From the NCBI GenBank assembly GCA_018267275.1, contig JAFDYV010000004.1, positions 1 to 64,000 of the forward strand: a stretch of DNA of 64,000 nucleotides, in the 5' to 3' direction. Position 1 is the first letter of the stretch. Each line of letters opens with the position of its first letter. Both the position numbers and the translations under genes were made by a program. This stretch comes from Bacteroidota bacterium (GTDB lineage Bacteria; Bacteroidota; Bacteroidia; Cytophagales; Cyclobacteriaceae). A model generated the notes under the pieces. The model made no database searches. It was not told the origin of the DNA and saw only the letters and a program-made list of their open reading frames with translations. Of the stretch, positions 19,547 through 29,020 are shown in pieces.

Positions 19547-19597
19547 ATACTGGATTCTGGATGCCAGTACCCAGAATCCAGTATCAAGTATCTAGAA
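19547..19597. repeat. Self-complementary dispersed repeat after ndk, copy 1
   Basis: Perfect 14-bp inverted arms ATACTGGATTCTGG (19547-19560) and CCAGAATCCAGTAT (19571-19584). Read on the minus strand the element starts as CTAGATACTTGATACTGG, and its TAG is the stop codon of ndk. A related copy lies at 40341-40411 with the same opening. It may also act as a terminator or processing hairpin between ndk and gcvP, but there is no T-tract. Confidence 0.7.
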
Positions 19598-20011
19598 TCG
19601 TTCAAACTGAGAGAAGAAGAAGTTGCTTTCGATCTCAGCGTTGGCATCTGAATCAGAGCCGTGAATAGCGTTGGCGTCAATTGACTTAGCAAACAATGCA
19701 CGAATTGTACCGGGCGCAGCCTTCTTTGGGTCCGTAGCACCAATCAGTGTTCTAAAGTCTTCCACCGCATTGTCTTTCTCTAAAATCATAGGCACGATGG
19801 CGCCTGATGACATGTAGCTGCACAATTCGCCATAAAAAGGGCGAGCCTTGTGCACTTCATAAAACTTACCTGCCAGCTCGCTACTTAAGCGTGTTTTCTT
19901 CATTGCCACGATTTTGAAACCGGCCTCCTCAATCATTTTAGTGATTGCCCCAATATTGCCCGCGGTTACCGCATCAGGCTTCAACATGGTAAAAGTTCTG
20001 TTTCCTGCCAT
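19592..20011 (-). CDS. ndk: Nucleoside-diphosphate kinase (139 aa)
   Basis: Balances nucleoside triphosphates by a phospho-histidine ping-pong reaction. The N-terminus [11 protein letters not shown] is the family signature, and the catalytic His lies in NAIHGSDS near 118, followed by the nucleotide-site region. The length matches the short bacterial form. The C-terminus ends FFFSQFERF, and its stop codon is supplied by the CTAGATACT opening of an intergenic repeat. A -7 box TACTTTTG sits upstream at 20054-20061 on the minus strand, and gcvP follows on the same strand. Confidence 0.96.
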   Translation of the reverse strand: MAGNRTFTMLKPDAVTAGNIGAITKMIEEAGFKIVAMKKTRLSSELAGKFYEVHKARPFYGELCSYMSSGAIVPMILEKDNAVEDFRTLIGATDPKKAAPGTIRALFAKSIDANAIHGSDSDANAEIESNFFFSQFERF

Positions 20012-20053
20012 TTCTTTGTCTTTTTAAAGGTTTTTGCTTCAATAATTTGGCCG

Positions 20054-20061
20054 CAAAAGTA
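20054..20061 (-). promoter_or_regulatory. Putative -7 box TACTTTTG for ndk
   Basis: Exact TAnnTTTG match on the minus strand, 43 bases before the ndk start; it is back to back with the box of the divergent DHH gene. Confidence 0.35.
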
Positions 20062-20108
20062 TCAAAAGAACCCGTATCGCAGTAGGCCGGTTATCCCAAA
20101 TCATTGAT

Positions 20109-20116
20109 TATTTTTG
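20109..20116 (+). promoter_or_regulatory. Putative -7 box TATTTTTG for the DHH phosphoesterase gene
   Basis: Exact TAnnTTTG match ending 13 bases before the ATG at 20129, predicting a leader of only a few bases. No TTG at the expected -33 position. Confidence 0.4.
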
Positions 20117-20128
20117 CTGCCTTTATTT

Positions 20129-21145
20129 ATGACCTACCTTTCAGCACTTAAGACTTTGCTCGATTCTCCGAAAAGGGTGGTAATTGTGACCCATTTCAAG
20201 CCCGATGCGGATGCGCTTGGTTCGTCTTTGGGTTTGGCCAACTTGCTGGTAAAAAAGGGGCACAATGTTTCCGTCATTTCACCCAGCGATTATCCAGACT
20301 TTTTGGCTTGGATGCCAGGCAAGGAATTGGTTTTGGCAATATCTACCAGAGCAGCAGAACAGAAAGCAGCCGAGCTGGTAGCACAAGCTGAAGTCATCTT
20401 TTGTTTAGACTTTTCAAGCTTGAAAAGAATACATGAAGTAGGGCCGATGGTCGCAAACGCAAAGGGAACCAAAATAATGGTAGACCACCATTTAGAACCG
20501 GAAGACTTTGCAGCGATGAAAAAGTGGGATGTGGCATCTGCTTCAACCGCCCAGCTGATTTTTGATCTCATCTATGAGTTGGGCGACCAACACCTGATGG
20601 ACGCTAACATCGCTACCTGCCTGTACGCTGGGTTAATGACCGACACAGGCGGGTTTCGGCACAACAACACCACTAAAAGAGAATTTGAAGTAGCTTCGGA
20701 GTTGGTCCGGTTTGGCGCACAACCGAGCGAAGTGGCAAAACAAATTTATGACACCAACTCACTGGAGCGACTGCGCTTAACCGGCTACGCGCTGAGCGAA
20801 AAGTTGGTGGTGTTATCAGAATACCACACTGCCTACATGACATTGACACGCGCTGAACTTTCAAAATTTGGGGCGCAAACAGGCGATACAGAAGGGCTAG
20901 TCAATTATGGGCTTTCGATTAAAGGAATAAAAATGGCCGTGCTGATGTACGACCGTGGGGAAGAAATAAAACTTTCCTTCCGGTCGTTATCTGATTTTGA
21001 CGTCAATGCTTTGGCTCGAAAACACTTTGAAGGTGGTGGTCATAAAAATGCCTCTGGCGGCCAATCTAAATTGAGCTTGGAAGCCACATTACAGAAATTT
21101 TTGTCAATTTTGCCAGAATATAAAAGTGAACTAACGCGTATTTAA
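20129..21145 (+). CDS. nrnA: DHH/DHHA1 phosphoesterase, NrnA-like (338 aa)
   Basis: Manganese phosphoesterase of the NrnA type, which degrades short RNA oligonucleotides and pAp. Seen are HFKPDADALGSSLG near residue 20 (metal ligands), the DHH motif in VDHHLEP near 118, and the DHHA1 glycine motif GGGHKNASGG near 302. The start at 20129 gives MTYLSALKTLL; an ATG at 20114 falls inside the -7 box. It opens a forward gene run reaching frr, so it may be co-expressed with the FKBP lipoproteins that follow 9 bases later. Confidence 0.9.
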   Translation: MTYLSALKTLLDSPKRVVIVTHFKPDADALGSSLGLANLLVKKGHNVSVISPSDYPDFLAWMPGKELVLAISTRAAEQKAAELVAQAEVIFCLDFSSLKRIHEVGPMVANAKGTKIMVDHHLEPEDFAAMKKWDVASASTAQLIFDLIYELGDQHLMDANIATCLYAGLMTDTGGFRHNNTTKREFEVASELVRFGAQPSEVAKQIYDTNSLERLRLTGYALSEKLVVLSEYHTAYMTLTRAELSKFGAQTGDTEGLVNYGLSIKGIKMAVLMYDRGEEIKLSFRSLSDFDVNALARKHFEGGGHKNASGGQSKLSLEATLQKFLSILPEYKSELTRI

Positions 21146-21154
21146 AAAACTCTA

Positions 21155-22093
21155 ATGAAAAAGAATCTAATCGTTGCATTTTTTGGACTCATCCTATTGG
21201 CCTCATGCACCAATTCAAAAGAAACCATGTCAGGATTTAAATACTCGCTATTGCGCGAAGGCAGCGGAGAAAAAGTGGATTCAGGCAAATATGCCGTAGT
21301 AAATTTCTTATTTAAAGATGCGAAAGACTCCATTTGGAACGACACCCGAAAAGCGGGTTACCCAGCGGTAGTAATGGTAGGTGGAGACAAGTATATTAAG
21401 GGAGACGCAGTAATGGAGGTGTTGAAGAAATTGAAAGTGGGCGATAGCGCAACATTTCAGGTAAAAGCACGCACACTGTTTCAAAATACCTTTAGGCAAA
21501 ACATTCCTTTTGGCGTAGATACAGCTCAATCATTTACGTTCAACATAGGAGTGCAAAACATGCTGAACGAAGAGGGCAAGCAAAAACTTCAAGAAGAATG
21601 GGTGGCCAAAGAAAATGCTAAGATGATGAAGCAACAGCAAGAACAACTTGCTAAAGACACATTGGCAATTGATGATTACTTGAAGGCAAAGAACATCGCT
21701 GCACAAAAAACGGCCTCTGGCATTCGTTATGTGATGGTACAAGCAGGCAAAGGTGAAAACGCTAAGCCCGGGCAAAAAGTGAAAGTAAATTATTGCGGAT
21801 ACCTCCTAAGCAACGGTAAGTACTTTGATTGCAGTTCGGAGTCGGCCGCAAAAGAACATGGATGTTTCAATGAAGGCAGAAAACCGTATGGCCCGTTGGA
21901 CATCACGCTGGGCATGCAACAGGTAATTGCGGGCTGGGAAGAATCTTTACAATTAATGAACAAGGGTAGCAAAATGACAGCCTTCGTGCCCTCTACTCTT
22001 GCGTATGGAAATCAAAGAAGAAGCCAAGATATTGTTGAAAATTCTATTTTGGTTTTTGAAATGGAGTTGGTGGATATTACCGTAAATAAATGA
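21155..22093 (+). CDS. FKBP-type peptidyl-prolyl isomerase lipoprotein 1 (312 aa)
   Basis: Lipoprotein with lipobox LLASC (Cys18), so attached to a membrane and facing the periplasm. The first FKBP-like half (about 25-130) lacks obvious active-site residues. A charged helix with QQQEQLAKDTLAIDDYLKAKNI leads to a second FKBP half (about 175-310) with GQKVKVNYCGYLLSNGKYFD, GWEESLQLM and FVPSTLAYGN. This family includes gliding-motility lipoprotein GldI and assists folding of exported proteins. Its stop overlaps the next gene's start by four bases (ATGA). Three paralogues lie in tandem. Confidence 0.87.
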   Translation: MKKNLIVAFFGLILLASCTNSKETMSGFKYSLLREGSGEKVDSGKYAVVNFLFKDAKDSIWNDTRKAGYPAVVMVGGDKYIKGDAVMEVLKKLKVGDSATFQVKARTLFQNTFRQNIPFGVDTAQSFTFNIGVQNMLNEEGKQKLQEEWVAKENAKMMKQQQEQLAKDTLAIDDYLKAKNIAAQKTASGIRYVMVQAGKGENAKPGQKVKVNYCGYLLSNGKYFDCSSESAAKEHGCFNEGRKPYGPLDITLGMQQVIAGWEESLQLMNKGSKMTAFVPSTLAYGNQRRSQDIVENSILVFEMELVDITVNK

Positions 22094-22959
22094 GAAGCGT
22101 AGTTTTAAGTAGGATAGTTTTTGCTGGTATCGTACTCTTGACTGGATGTAGCGACCCAACACCGTTTCCGAGTTTCGAGGAACAACTGGCCAAAGACAAG
22201 GAAATTATCAATAGCTACTTGACCAGTAAAGGCATTACTGCTCGCCCCGACCCTGGCAATTTTGGAGTAATGTATGCTAGTACTGCGCCTGGGGCAGGCA
22301 TCAGTCCGCAATATGCAGCTGATTCGATTTTGATGAATTACACGCTCAAATTGATACCCTCAGAAAAGGAGATTGAAAAATCGCCATCACCGCAAAAGTT
22401 TTCGATGGTAAACTTGATTACAGGAATGCAAATCGGTTTGCTGATGATGAAAGAAGGCGAAAAAGGCAGCATCTTTATTCCTTCTGGCCTGGGGTATGGC
22501 GCTGTCGACAAGGGGGCTATTCCAGCAAACTCGGTGCTGCTTTTTGAAGTAGATCTTCAACGGGTAATACCTCAACTCAGAAAAGATACTATTGCAATCA
22601 ATTCCTATCTAGCGAGCAAAAACTTGCTGAATAGTGTGAGCAAAGATCCAAGTGGTTTAAGGTATTTGGTAAGTGTAGAGGGTACTGGCACCAGACCAAC
22701 ATCATCGAGCACTGTTACGGTAAAATATACTGGAAAGTTGATGAGCAATGAAACCGTTTTCGACCAGTCAGCTTCTGCTAACCTGGCACTTTCTCAAGTG
22801 ATAAAGGGGTTTCAAATCGGCCTGACGAAATTTCCAGTTGGGTCAAAGGTAACGCTGTACATTCCTTCTGTTTTGGGATACGGTTTTTATGCAAATGGCC
22901 CAATACCAAGCAATTCTAATTTGATATTTGATGTGGAGGTATTGTCTTCAAAAGATTAA
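22090..22959 (+). CDS. FKBP-type peptidyl-prolyl isomerase lipoprotein 2 (289 aa)
   Basis: Paralogue of the preceding gene. Lipobox VLLTGC gives a lipidated Cys20. After a KDKEIINSYLTSKGI helix comes a first FKBP half ending IFIPSGLGYGAVDKGAIPANSVLLFEVDL. A second KDTIAINSYLASKNL helix leads to the C-terminal FKBP half (VTVKYTGKLMSNETVFDQS and LYIPSVLGYGFY). The IPSxLGYG loop and VLLFEVDL strand of an active FKBP are kept in both halves, unlike the first paralogue's N-half. It begins within the preceding stop codon, so the two are translationally coupled. Confidence 0.87.
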   Translation: MRSVVLSRIVFAGIVLLTGCSDPTPFPSFEEQLAKDKEIINSYLTSKGITARPDPGNFGVMYASTAPGAGISPQYAADSILMNYTLKLIPSEKEIEKSPSPQKFSMVNLITGMQIGLLMMKEGEKGSIFIPSGLGYGAVDKGAIPANSVLLFEVDLQRVIPQLRKDTIAINSYLASKNLLNSVSKDPSGLRYLVSVEGTGTRPTSSSTVTVKYTGKLMSNETVFDQSASANLALSQVIKGFQIGLTKFPVGSKVTLYIPSVLGYGFYANGPIPSNSNLIFDVEVLSSKD

Positions 22960-23112
22960 TTTCTTGCATTTGAACCGTTTAACTTGAGTAGCCCTTTTGT
23001 CCCGCGGAGCAGGCAAATTTTGTTATGTTGTCAACGATTACAACACTGTTGCGATGCAATTAGTATTTTACCTTTTGAATTGGAGTTTTTATCTGCTACA
23101 AAATTTTGAGTT

Positions 23113-24006
23113 TTGACCGGCAAATCACTAGTCTGTGCATTCATCATGTTATTGTTCTGCGGATGCCAAAAGGAACAACAATTGCCATTTTTTGAAGACC
23201 AACTAAAGCAAGATTTGCAAGCAATCGATGAGTATCTTTCATCAAACTCAATAGCTGCCGAAATTGATTCAACTGGGAATCTGCGTTATAGTATTTCTAG
23301 ATCCGGCACGGGGAGAAAGCCAGTTCTTGTGGACTCCATTCGGGTAACGTATACCACAAGCTTGCTTGATCGAAATCGACTTGTCAAGATTGACTCTGTA
23401 GTTGAAAAACCGATTGCTTTTTTACTGAATTCTTTAATTATCGGCTGGAGAAAGATTGTTCCATTAATGGGCGAAGGAAGCAAATTCACAATTTACGTTC
23501 CTTCTGGTTTGGCGTATGGAAGTTACCAGCAGGGCAAGGTGCCCCCTAACGCGAACTTGGTGTTTGAGGTAGAGCTTGTAAAAGTGATACCCGAGTTCAC
23601 GCGCCAATTAGCAAAAGATGTAAAGGCAATTGATCAGTATTTAACTGCCAACAATATCACAGCACGAGTTGATGCGAGTGGACTGCGCTATCAGATACTG
23701 AACGCTGGCTCAGGTCCAGTGGTTAGCTCAACGGATTCTGTATCGTTAACTTATGTGGGGAAGTTTTTCGACCAAACAGTATTTGACCGACAGAGCACAA
23801 CACAAAAATACCGTTTAAGCCGAACGTTGCGTGCATGGCAAACAGGCCTACTGCAGTTACAAAAAGGCGGTGTCATTCGCCTCTACACGCCATCTGGTTT
23901 AGCTTTTGGTGCTTATGGCAGCAGTGGCACGCCAACTCAAATCCAAGTGCCTCCAGCCACAAACGTGATTTACGAACTGACACTGGTCGATATCAAAAAA
24001 AATTGA
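23113..24006 (+). CDS. FKBP-type peptidyl-prolyl isomerase lipoprotein 3 (297 aa)
   Basis: Third paralogue. The reading frame is closed by TGA at 23107-23109, so translation must start at or after TTG at 23113. That start gives a signal peptide and Cys18 (LLFCGC). Two FKBP halves follow, each preceded by a KD..AIDxYL..N.I helix (LKQDLQAIDEYL, LAKDVKAIDQYL) and each with a YxPSGLAYG/FG loop. Its TGA stop overlaps the TTG start of rdgB. It is 153 bases after the second paralogue, so it may have its own promoter. Confidence 0.84.
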   Translation: MTGKSLVCAFIMLLFCGCQKEQQLPFFEDQLKQDLQAIDEYLSSNSIAAEIDSTGNLRYSISRSGTGRKPVLVDSIRVTYTTSLLDRNRLVKIDSVVEKPIAFLLNSLIIGWRKIVPLMGEGSKFTIYVPSGLAYGSYQQGKVPPNANLVFEVELVKVIPEFTRQLAKDVKAIDQYLTANNITARVDASGLRYQILNAGSGPVVSSTDSVSLTYVGKFFDQTVFDRQSTTQKYRLSRTLRAWQTGLLQLQKGGVIRLYTPSGLAFGAYGSSGTPTQIQVPPATNVIYELTLVDIKKN

Positions 24007-24590
24007 GCGCTTTGATCCTCTGCTTCGCCACCAACAACCAATATAAAATTCAAGAGGTTGCTCAATTACTTGGAGATAACTTCAAAATCGTATCACTTCA
24101 AGAAATTGGTTGCCACGAGGAGTTAAAGGAAGAACAGTCAACCATTGAGGGCAACTCTTTACAAAAAGCAAAGTACGTTTTCGAGCGTTACCATGTGCCA
24201 TGCTTTACTGATGACAGCGGCTTGGAGATCGAGGCACTAGCCGGGGAGCCGGGTGTCCATTCAGCCTACTATTCAGGCTCTCGTGATTTTGACGCCAACA
24301 TTCAATTGGTTCTTCATAAACTGGGCGGGATAACACAACGAAAAGCCCATTTCAAAACAGTTATTACCTTAATCACAGCAGATACCCAGCAACAATTTAC
24401 GGGTCTTTTGCCCGGCTCAATTATTCAAGAAAAAAAAGGCACAAACGGTTTTGGCTATGACCCGATTTTTGTGCCTGACGGACATGCCAAAACGCTGGCA
24501 CAACTTACGCTTCAAGAAAAAAATAAAATCAGCCACCGATCGCAGGCTGTGAAAGCCCTAATCAACTTCTTGGCCACTACTAATCGCTAA
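24003..24590 (+). CDS. rdgB: dITP/XTP pyrophosphatase (195 aa)
   Basis: House-cleaning enzyme that hydrolyses dITP, XTP and ITP to the monophosphates. The N-terminal LILCFATNNQYKIQEV is the family's nucleotide-binding start, followed by EGNSLQKA, FTDDSGLEIEAL.GEPGVHSAYY and GYDPIFVPDG, the full HAM1 motif set. The start is a TTG overlapping the preceding TGA; any later start would remove the ATNN motif. The longer upstream frame to 23835 lies inside the FKBP gene and is rejected. Co-transcription with the FKBP genes is likely. Confidence 0.95.
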   Translation: MSALILCFATNNQYKIQEVAQLLGDNFKIVSLQEIGCHEELKEEQSTIEGNSLQKAKYVFERYHVPCFTDDSGLEIEALAGEPGVHSAYYSGSRDFDANIQLVLHKLGGITQRKAHFKTVITLITADTQQQFTGLLPGSIIQEKKGTNGFGYDPIFVPDGHAKTLAQLTLQEKNKISHRSQAVKALINFLATTNR

Positions 24591-24645
24591 CAATTTGTTA
24601 TTGTACATCGGCATCCAAACTGGACGGCAATTTGCTCGAAGTGCT

Positions 24646-24653
24646 TATCTTTA
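24646..24653 (+). promoter_or_regulatory. Putative -7 box TATCTTTA for the Na/Pi transporter
   Basis: One mismatch to TAnnTTTG (final A). It ends 9 bases before the ATG at 24662 and supports that start over the earlier TTG at 24632. Confidence 0.3.
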
Positions 24654-24661
24654 CCGACAGC

Positions 24662-26260
24662 ATGGTACTGCCACCTGTTGTTCAGTCTGAGCCTACAACT
24701 GCACCTCCACCACAAAAATGGCGCGTGTACCTCCGCAACACGGCCTATATCATTACTGCATTATTGATTTTTCTTTTTTCGCTAGACCTGATGATTGCTG
24801 CGCTACAGCATGCCGGAAGATCCATTACCGATGTAATCATTCTTGCTACGGCCAATCCTTTTGCAGGGTTGTTTATCGGTCTTTTGTTTACCGCTATCAT
24901 ACAAAGTAGTTCTGCAACCACATCAATGGTGGTGGCACTGGTTGCCACTGGATCTATTTCGTTGCAAGGCGCTGTGCCCATAATCATGGGTGCCAACGTG
25001 GGCACTACCATCACCAGTACCATTGTGTCTCTGAGCTTTATCACCAAAAAGAAAGAGTTTAGGCGTGCAGTGGCCGCAGGTACTTACCACGATTTCTTCA
25101 ACATCTTAACAGTTGTGATCTTATTTCCGCTGGAGTATTATTTTGGTTTCTTATCTGGCCTTTCGCAAGCGATGGCCAACTTCTTTTTTGTGCAGTCCAG
25201 CGTCAACACTAGCTCGCACATGTCATGGTTTGCAAGTTTGTTTGACCCCACCATACAATGGCTCGTAAAAAACATATCAAATAGCTTCTGGACGGTATTG
25301 ATGGCCATAGGCTTGCTGTTCGGTTCTATCCTCTTTTTTCGAAAGATCATCACCAACATACTGGGCCTTACATCACCAGGCAGGTTTCAGCAATTCTTTT
25401 TCAAAAATACCCTGAAATCTTTTGGTTGGGGGTTGCTGACAACAGCCGCGATCAGATCGAGCACGGTAACTACCTCATTGGTTGTGCCGCTGGTAGCAAA
25501 GAAGGTGGTCAAATTAAAAGCAGCCACGCCTTTTATATTGGGCGCCAACATCGGCACAACCATCACGGCATTTATCGCTTCTAGCTTTAATTCAAATGCA
25601 GCCATCAGTATTGCATTGGCTCATTTCCTGTTCAATTTGATTGGCGTGCTCATCTTTCTTCCTACACCATATGTAAAAGATATCCCGGTAAGGTTAGCTA
25701 ACAAATTGGGCCAACTTACGTTGCGTTATCGTTTGATTGGTTTCTCTTATGTACTCATGACTTTTTTTGTAGTACCCTTTTCCCTCATTTTCTTGAGCCG
25801 AAACCTAGTGGAAGTACAAGAGGCTGCCTATGAAAAAACCGAGGGAGGCACCGTACAGACGTTTTCGCTCTTGATCAGGCGATATGAAGGCAACCAGTTT
25901 TCTAGTTGGACCGCCACTGCGCAAGAGACGAATGATCCTGACATTATTTCTGTTTACCGGAAGAAAAACATCCTTATTATCGGCAATGAATTGTTTGAGT
26001 TGAATAAGCCTGGCTTTTGTAAGGATGGCGAGGATGAAAATGGAAAATACCGGCAGTGCCTGAAGGACATTCTACCATCCATGACTTTAAAGGGCGGAGA
26101 ATCACTGAATGTTTTTGTATTTGAAAAGCGGTGGGACGATTCTACCCAGCTCGATAGTTATGTTAGCGCCACCTCTAACTTGGTCGTGAAAAAAGTAGCC
26201 TTCAATTCGCGGGGCACCGCAGTGCGTGTAGAAGAATTGGTTGGGCTGAAAAAACGGTGA
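24662..26260 (+). CDS. Na+/phosphate cotransporter, PF02690 type (532 aa)
   Basis: Inner-membrane sodium-dependent phosphate importer. Two inverted repeats carry the family's QSS motif and glycine motif: IIQSSSATTSMVVALVATG with GANVGTTITST, then RSSTVTTSLVVPLVA with GANIGTTITAF. About nine membrane segments are seen up to residue 390, followed by a soluble C-terminal part of about 130 residues. That tail lacks the PhoU motifs I would expect if it were the PhoU-fused form. The direction and spacing allow read-through into pyrH. Confidence 0.9.
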   Translation: MVLPPVVQSEPTTAPPPQKWRVYLRNTAYIITALLIFLFSLDLMIAALQHAGRSITDVIILATANPFAGLFIGLLFTAIIQSSSATTSMVVALVATGSISLQGAVPIIMGANVGTTITSTIVSLSFITKKKEFRRAVAAGTYHDFFNILTVVILFPLEYYFGFLSGLSQAMANFFFVQSSVNTSSHMSWFASLFDPTIQWLVKNISNSFWTVLMAIGLLFGSILFFRKIITNILGLTSPGRFQQFFFKNTLKSFGWGLLTTAAIRSSTVTTSLVVPLVAKKVVKLKAATPFILGANIGTTITAFIASSFNSNAAISIALAHFLFNLIGVLIFLPTPYVKDIPVRLANKLGQLTLRYRLIGFSYVLMTFFVVPFSLIFLSRNLVEVQEAAYEKTEGGTVQTFSLLIRRYEGNQFSSWTATAQETNDPDIISVYRKKNILIIGNELFELNKPGFCKDGEDENGKYRQCLKDILPSMTLKGGESLNVFVFEKRWDDSTQLDSYVSATSNLVVKKVAFNSRGTAVRVEELVGLKKR

Positions 26261-26335
26261 CCGGATTGGTCGATCAGTTAGCGGAATATTTGAAAAATCG
26301 TAGCATATTTGCCCAATTATACTCTTGGCACTTTC

Positions 26336-27040
26336 ATGAAATACAAGCGCATTGTTTTAAAGCTGAGTGGCGAAGCACTCATGGGATCGAAGAACAGCAA
26401 TATAGACCCTGCTGTTTTAGAGCAGTACTCTGCAGAAATTAAAGAAATCAGAGACTCGGGGGTGCAGGTAGCGATTGTAATCGGGGGCGGCAACATCTTT
26501 AGGGGAGGCCAAGCAGAAGCGCTCGGTATCGATCGCGTGCAAGGAGATTATATGGGCATGTTGGCAACCGTAATTAACGCAATGGCGTTGCAAAGCGCAT
26601 TAGAACGTCACGGTATGTATACCCGACTAATGGCCGGCATAAAAATGGAGCAAGTATGCGAGCCCTTTATCAGGCGCAGAGCCATCCGCCACTTAGAAAA
26701 AGGTCGCATTGTCATATTCGGGGCCGGCATTGGTAACCCTTATTTTACTACTGACTCCACCGCCAGTTTGCGCGCCATTGAAATACAAGCCGATGTAGTT
26801 TTGAAGGGAACACGCGTTGATGGTGTTTATACCAAAGACCCAGAAAAATATACAGACGCAGTGCGTTACACTTCATTGAGTTTTCAGGAGGCTTATGAAA
26901 AAAACTTGAACATAATGGACATGACAGCCTTCACGCTATGCCAGGAAAACAAGTTGCCGATCATTGTATTTGATATGAACAAGAAAGGCAACCTGATGAA
27001 AGTGGTGAAAGGTGAAGAGGCAGGTACGTTGATCAGCTAA
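26336..27040 (+). CDS. pyrH: UMP kinase (234 aa)
   Basis: Phosphorylates UMP to UDP with ATP for pyrimidine nucleotide synthesis. [14 protein letters not shown] at the N-terminus, [12 protein letters not shown] and [16 protein letters not shown] are signatures of bacterial PyrH, and VDGVYTKDP near the middle belongs to the ATP/UMP site. The start at 26336 fits the family; a longer ATG at 26309 adds nine non-conserved residues. frr follows 20 bases later, the usual pyrH-frr pairing. Confidence 0.97.
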   Translation: MKYKRIVLKLSGEALMGSKNSNIDPAVLEQYSAEIKEIRDSGVQVAIVIGGGNIFRGGQAEALGIDRVQGDYMGMLATVINAMALQSALERHGMYTRLMAGIKMEQVCEPFIRRRAIRHLEKGRIVIFGAGIGNPYFTTDSTASLRAIEIQADVVLKGTRVDGVYTKDPEKYTDAVRYTSLSFQEAYEKNLNIMDMTAFTLCQENKLPIIVFDMNKKGNLMKVVKGEEAGTLIS

Positions 27041-27060
27041 CACTTCAATATTCTAAACGT

Positions 27061-27615
27061 ATGGAAGAAATTGAACTATTCTTAGAAGAAGCCAAGGACT
27101 TGATGAACAAAGCGATTGCCCACGTATCGAGCGAGCTAACTAAAATTCGGGCGGGCAAAGCAAACCCCTCTATGCTGGATGGTGTTCAGGTATCGTACTA
27201 TGGAGCCATGAGCCCACTCAACCAGGTTTCATCGATGACAACGCCTGATGCACGTACGATTTTTATCAAGCCGTGGGAAAAAAGCCTGATTCATGAAATT
27301 GAAAAGGCCATCATGAATGCGAACTTGGGGCTTACGCCACAAAATGATGGTCAACAGGTAATCATTAATATACCGATGCTAACAGAAGAACGCAGAAAGC
27401 AACTCGTAAAGCAAGTGGCGCAAGAGTGCGAGCACGGCAAAGTGAGCATCCGCAGCATCCGCAAAGACACCAACGAAAGCCTCAAAAAGATTAAAGGCGT
27501 CTCAGAAGACGATGTAAAAAATGCAGAAGAGCAAGTTCAAAAATTGACTGATGAATTTATTTTGAAGATTGACTCGCTGATGAAAAAGAAAGAGGCAGAA
27601 ATTATGACGGTTTAA
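27061..27615 (+). CDS. frr: Ribosome recycling factor (184 aa)
   Basis: Splits post-termination ribosomes together with EF-G. Length and motifs match: ELTKIRAGKANPSMLDGVQVSYYG at the start of the first helix, PWEKSLIHEIEKAI, NLGLTPQNDGQQVIINIP, and the long C-terminal helices with IRKDTNESLKK. It is co-transcribed with pyrH and closed by a strong bidirectional terminator. Confidence 0.98.
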   Translation: MEEIELFLEEAKDLMNKAIAHVSSELTKIRAGKANPSMLDGVQVSYYGAMSPLNQVSSMTTPDARTIFIKPWEKSLIHEIEKAIMNANLGLTPQNDGQQVIINIPMLTEERRKQLVKQVAQECEHGKVSIRSIRKDTNESLKKIKGVSEDDVKNAEEQVQKLTDEFILKIDSLMKKKEAEIMTV

Positions 27616-27635
27616 CTATCGAAGAGTTTTCAAAC

Positions 27636-27667
27636 AAAAAAGGGTTGGCAAATGCCAACCCTTTTTT
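27636..27667. terminator. Bidirectional intrinsic terminator between frr and metK
   Basis: Perfect 14-bp stem AAAAAAGGGTTGGC (27636-27649) with GCCAACCCTTTTTT (27654-27667), loop AAAT. A- and T-tracts serve both strands, ending frr (plus) and metK (minus). Confidence 0.92.
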
Positions 27668-27683
27668 GTTGAGGCTGCCAACA

Positions 27684-28937
27684 TTAAATTCTAAATGCCT
27701 TTTTGATCGCCTCTACATGGTCAAGCTTCTCCCAAGGGAACAACTCTACCTTCACTCGCTTCTCGTTCTTCTTTCCTTTGTTAAAAACTTTCTCTACAAT
27801 TTTTGACTCACGACCCATATGTCCGTAGGCAGCCGTTTCAGAGTAAATAGGTGTGCGCAACTTGAAACGTTCTTCAATGAAGTAAGGGCGCATATCAAAC
27901 ACCTTCTCGATTTTCTTGGCAATCTCACCGTCAGTCAGGTTTACCTTAGCCGTGCCGTACGTGTTTACATACAAGCCCACAGGCTTGGCAACTCCAATGG
28001 CATAAGCTACTTGTACCAACACTTCATCGCACACACCAGCTGCCACCAAGTTTTTGGCAATGTGACGTGTAGCGTAAGCAGCAGAACGGTCTACCTTAGA
28101 TGGGTCTTTTCCTGAAAAGGCGCCACCACCGTGTGCTCCCTTTCCACCGTAGGTATCTACGATAATCTTCCGGCCAGTCAAACCAGTGTCGCCATGTGGT
28201 CCACCAATTACAAACTTGCCAGTTGGGTTTACGAAGTACTTAATCTCTGTGTTGAATAGGTTCTGCACACGCTTCGGCAACTTCTTCATGATGCGTGGAA
28301 TCAGGATATTGATTACATCATCTTTGATTTTCTTCAACATCACAGCATCCTTATCGAAATCGTCATGCTGGGTAGAAATCACAATTGCATCGATGCGTTG
28401 GGGCTTGTTATCGTCCGAATATTCGATCGTCACTTGCGACTTGGCATCAGGGCGCAAGTAGGTCATCACTTTTCCTTCTCTGCGGATCACAGAAAGCTCG
28501 CGCAACAGTAGGTGCGCCAACTCCAACGGCAATGGCATGTAATTATCCGTTTCGTTGGTGGCGTAGCCAAACATCATACCTTGATCACCCGCGCCTTGAT
28601 CTTCTTTCTTTTTGCGCTCTACACCTTGGTTGATATCTGATGATTGCTCGTGGATCGCAGAAAAAATGCCGCAACTGTTGGCCTCAAACATGTACTCGCT
28701 TTTCGTGTAACCAATTTTCTTGATCACCTCGCGGGCAATGTCTTGCACATCCAAATATGCTTCTGACTTTACTTCACCAGCCAACACTACCTGGCCAGTT
28801 GTCACCAGCGTTTCGCAGGCAACTTTTGAGTTGGCATCATAAGCCAAAAAATAATCGATGAGCGCATCAGAAATTTGATCCGCCACCTTGTCGGGGTGTC
28901 CTTCAGAAACTGATTCAGATGTGAATAGATATGCCAT
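27684..28937 (-). CDS. metK: S-adenosylmethionine synthetase (417 aa)
   Basis: Makes SAM from methionine and ATP. The N-terminal [26 protein letters not shown], and the ATP/phosphate motifs [12 protein letters not shown] and [18 protein letters not shown] are all present. The start at 28937 is the usual one; an upstream codon at 28967 overlaps the promoter region. The gene is longer than the E. coli protein (384 aa), as is common in Bacteroidota. A TATTTTTG -7 box at 28965-28972 on the minus strand leaves a leader of only about 20 bases, too short for a SAM riboswitch. Confidence 0.98.
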   Translation of the reverse strand: MAYLFTSESVSEGHPDKVADQISDALIDYFLAYDANSKVACETLVTTGQVVLAGEVKSEAYLDVQDIAREVIKKIGYTKSEYMFEANSCGIFSAIHEQSSDINQGVERKKKEDQGAGDQGMMFGYATNETDNYMPLPLELAHLLLRELSVIRREGKVMTYLRPDAKSQVTIEYSDDNKPQRIDAIVISTQHDDFDKDAVMLKKIKDDVINILIPRIMKKLPKRVQNLFNTEIKYFVNPTGKFVIGGPHGDTGLTGRKIIVDTYGGKGAHGGGAFSGKDPSKVDRSAAYATRHIAKNLVAAGVCDEVLVQVAYAIGVAKPVGLYVNTYGTAKVNLTDGEIAKKIEKVFDMRPYFIEERFKLRTPIYSETAAYGHMGRESKIVEKVFNKGKKNEKRVKVELFPWEKLDHVEAIKKAFRI

Positions 28938-28964
28938 GTTTGATTTTTGTTTGTATTCGGGGGG

Positions 28965-28972
28965 CAAAAATA
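28965..28972 (-). promoter_or_regulatory. Putative -7 box TATTTTTG for metK
   Basis: Exact TAnnTTTG match on the minus strand between the upstream terminator and the metK start. Confidence 0.45.
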
Positions 28973-28990
28973 GGCTAAACTCACTAAACG

Positions 28991-29020
28991 AAAAAACGTG
29001 ATTTGCATTGAAAAATCACG
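28991..29020 (-). terminator. Intrinsic terminator of the RsmI-like gene
   Basis: Stem CGTGATT (28997-29003) with AATCACG (29014-29020), 10-base loop, followed on the minus strand by six Ts (complement of 28991-28996). The stop codon at 29016-29018 is inside the stem. Confidence 0.6.

Noticed and set aside
23835..24002. Longer N-terminus for rdgB
   Set aside because: It lies inside the FKBP gene in another frame; the conserved start follows the TTG at 24003.
28938..29015. Possible SAM riboswitch upstream of metK
   Set aside because: The leader after the -7 box is only about 20 bases and the hairpin there fits a terminator of the upstream gene.
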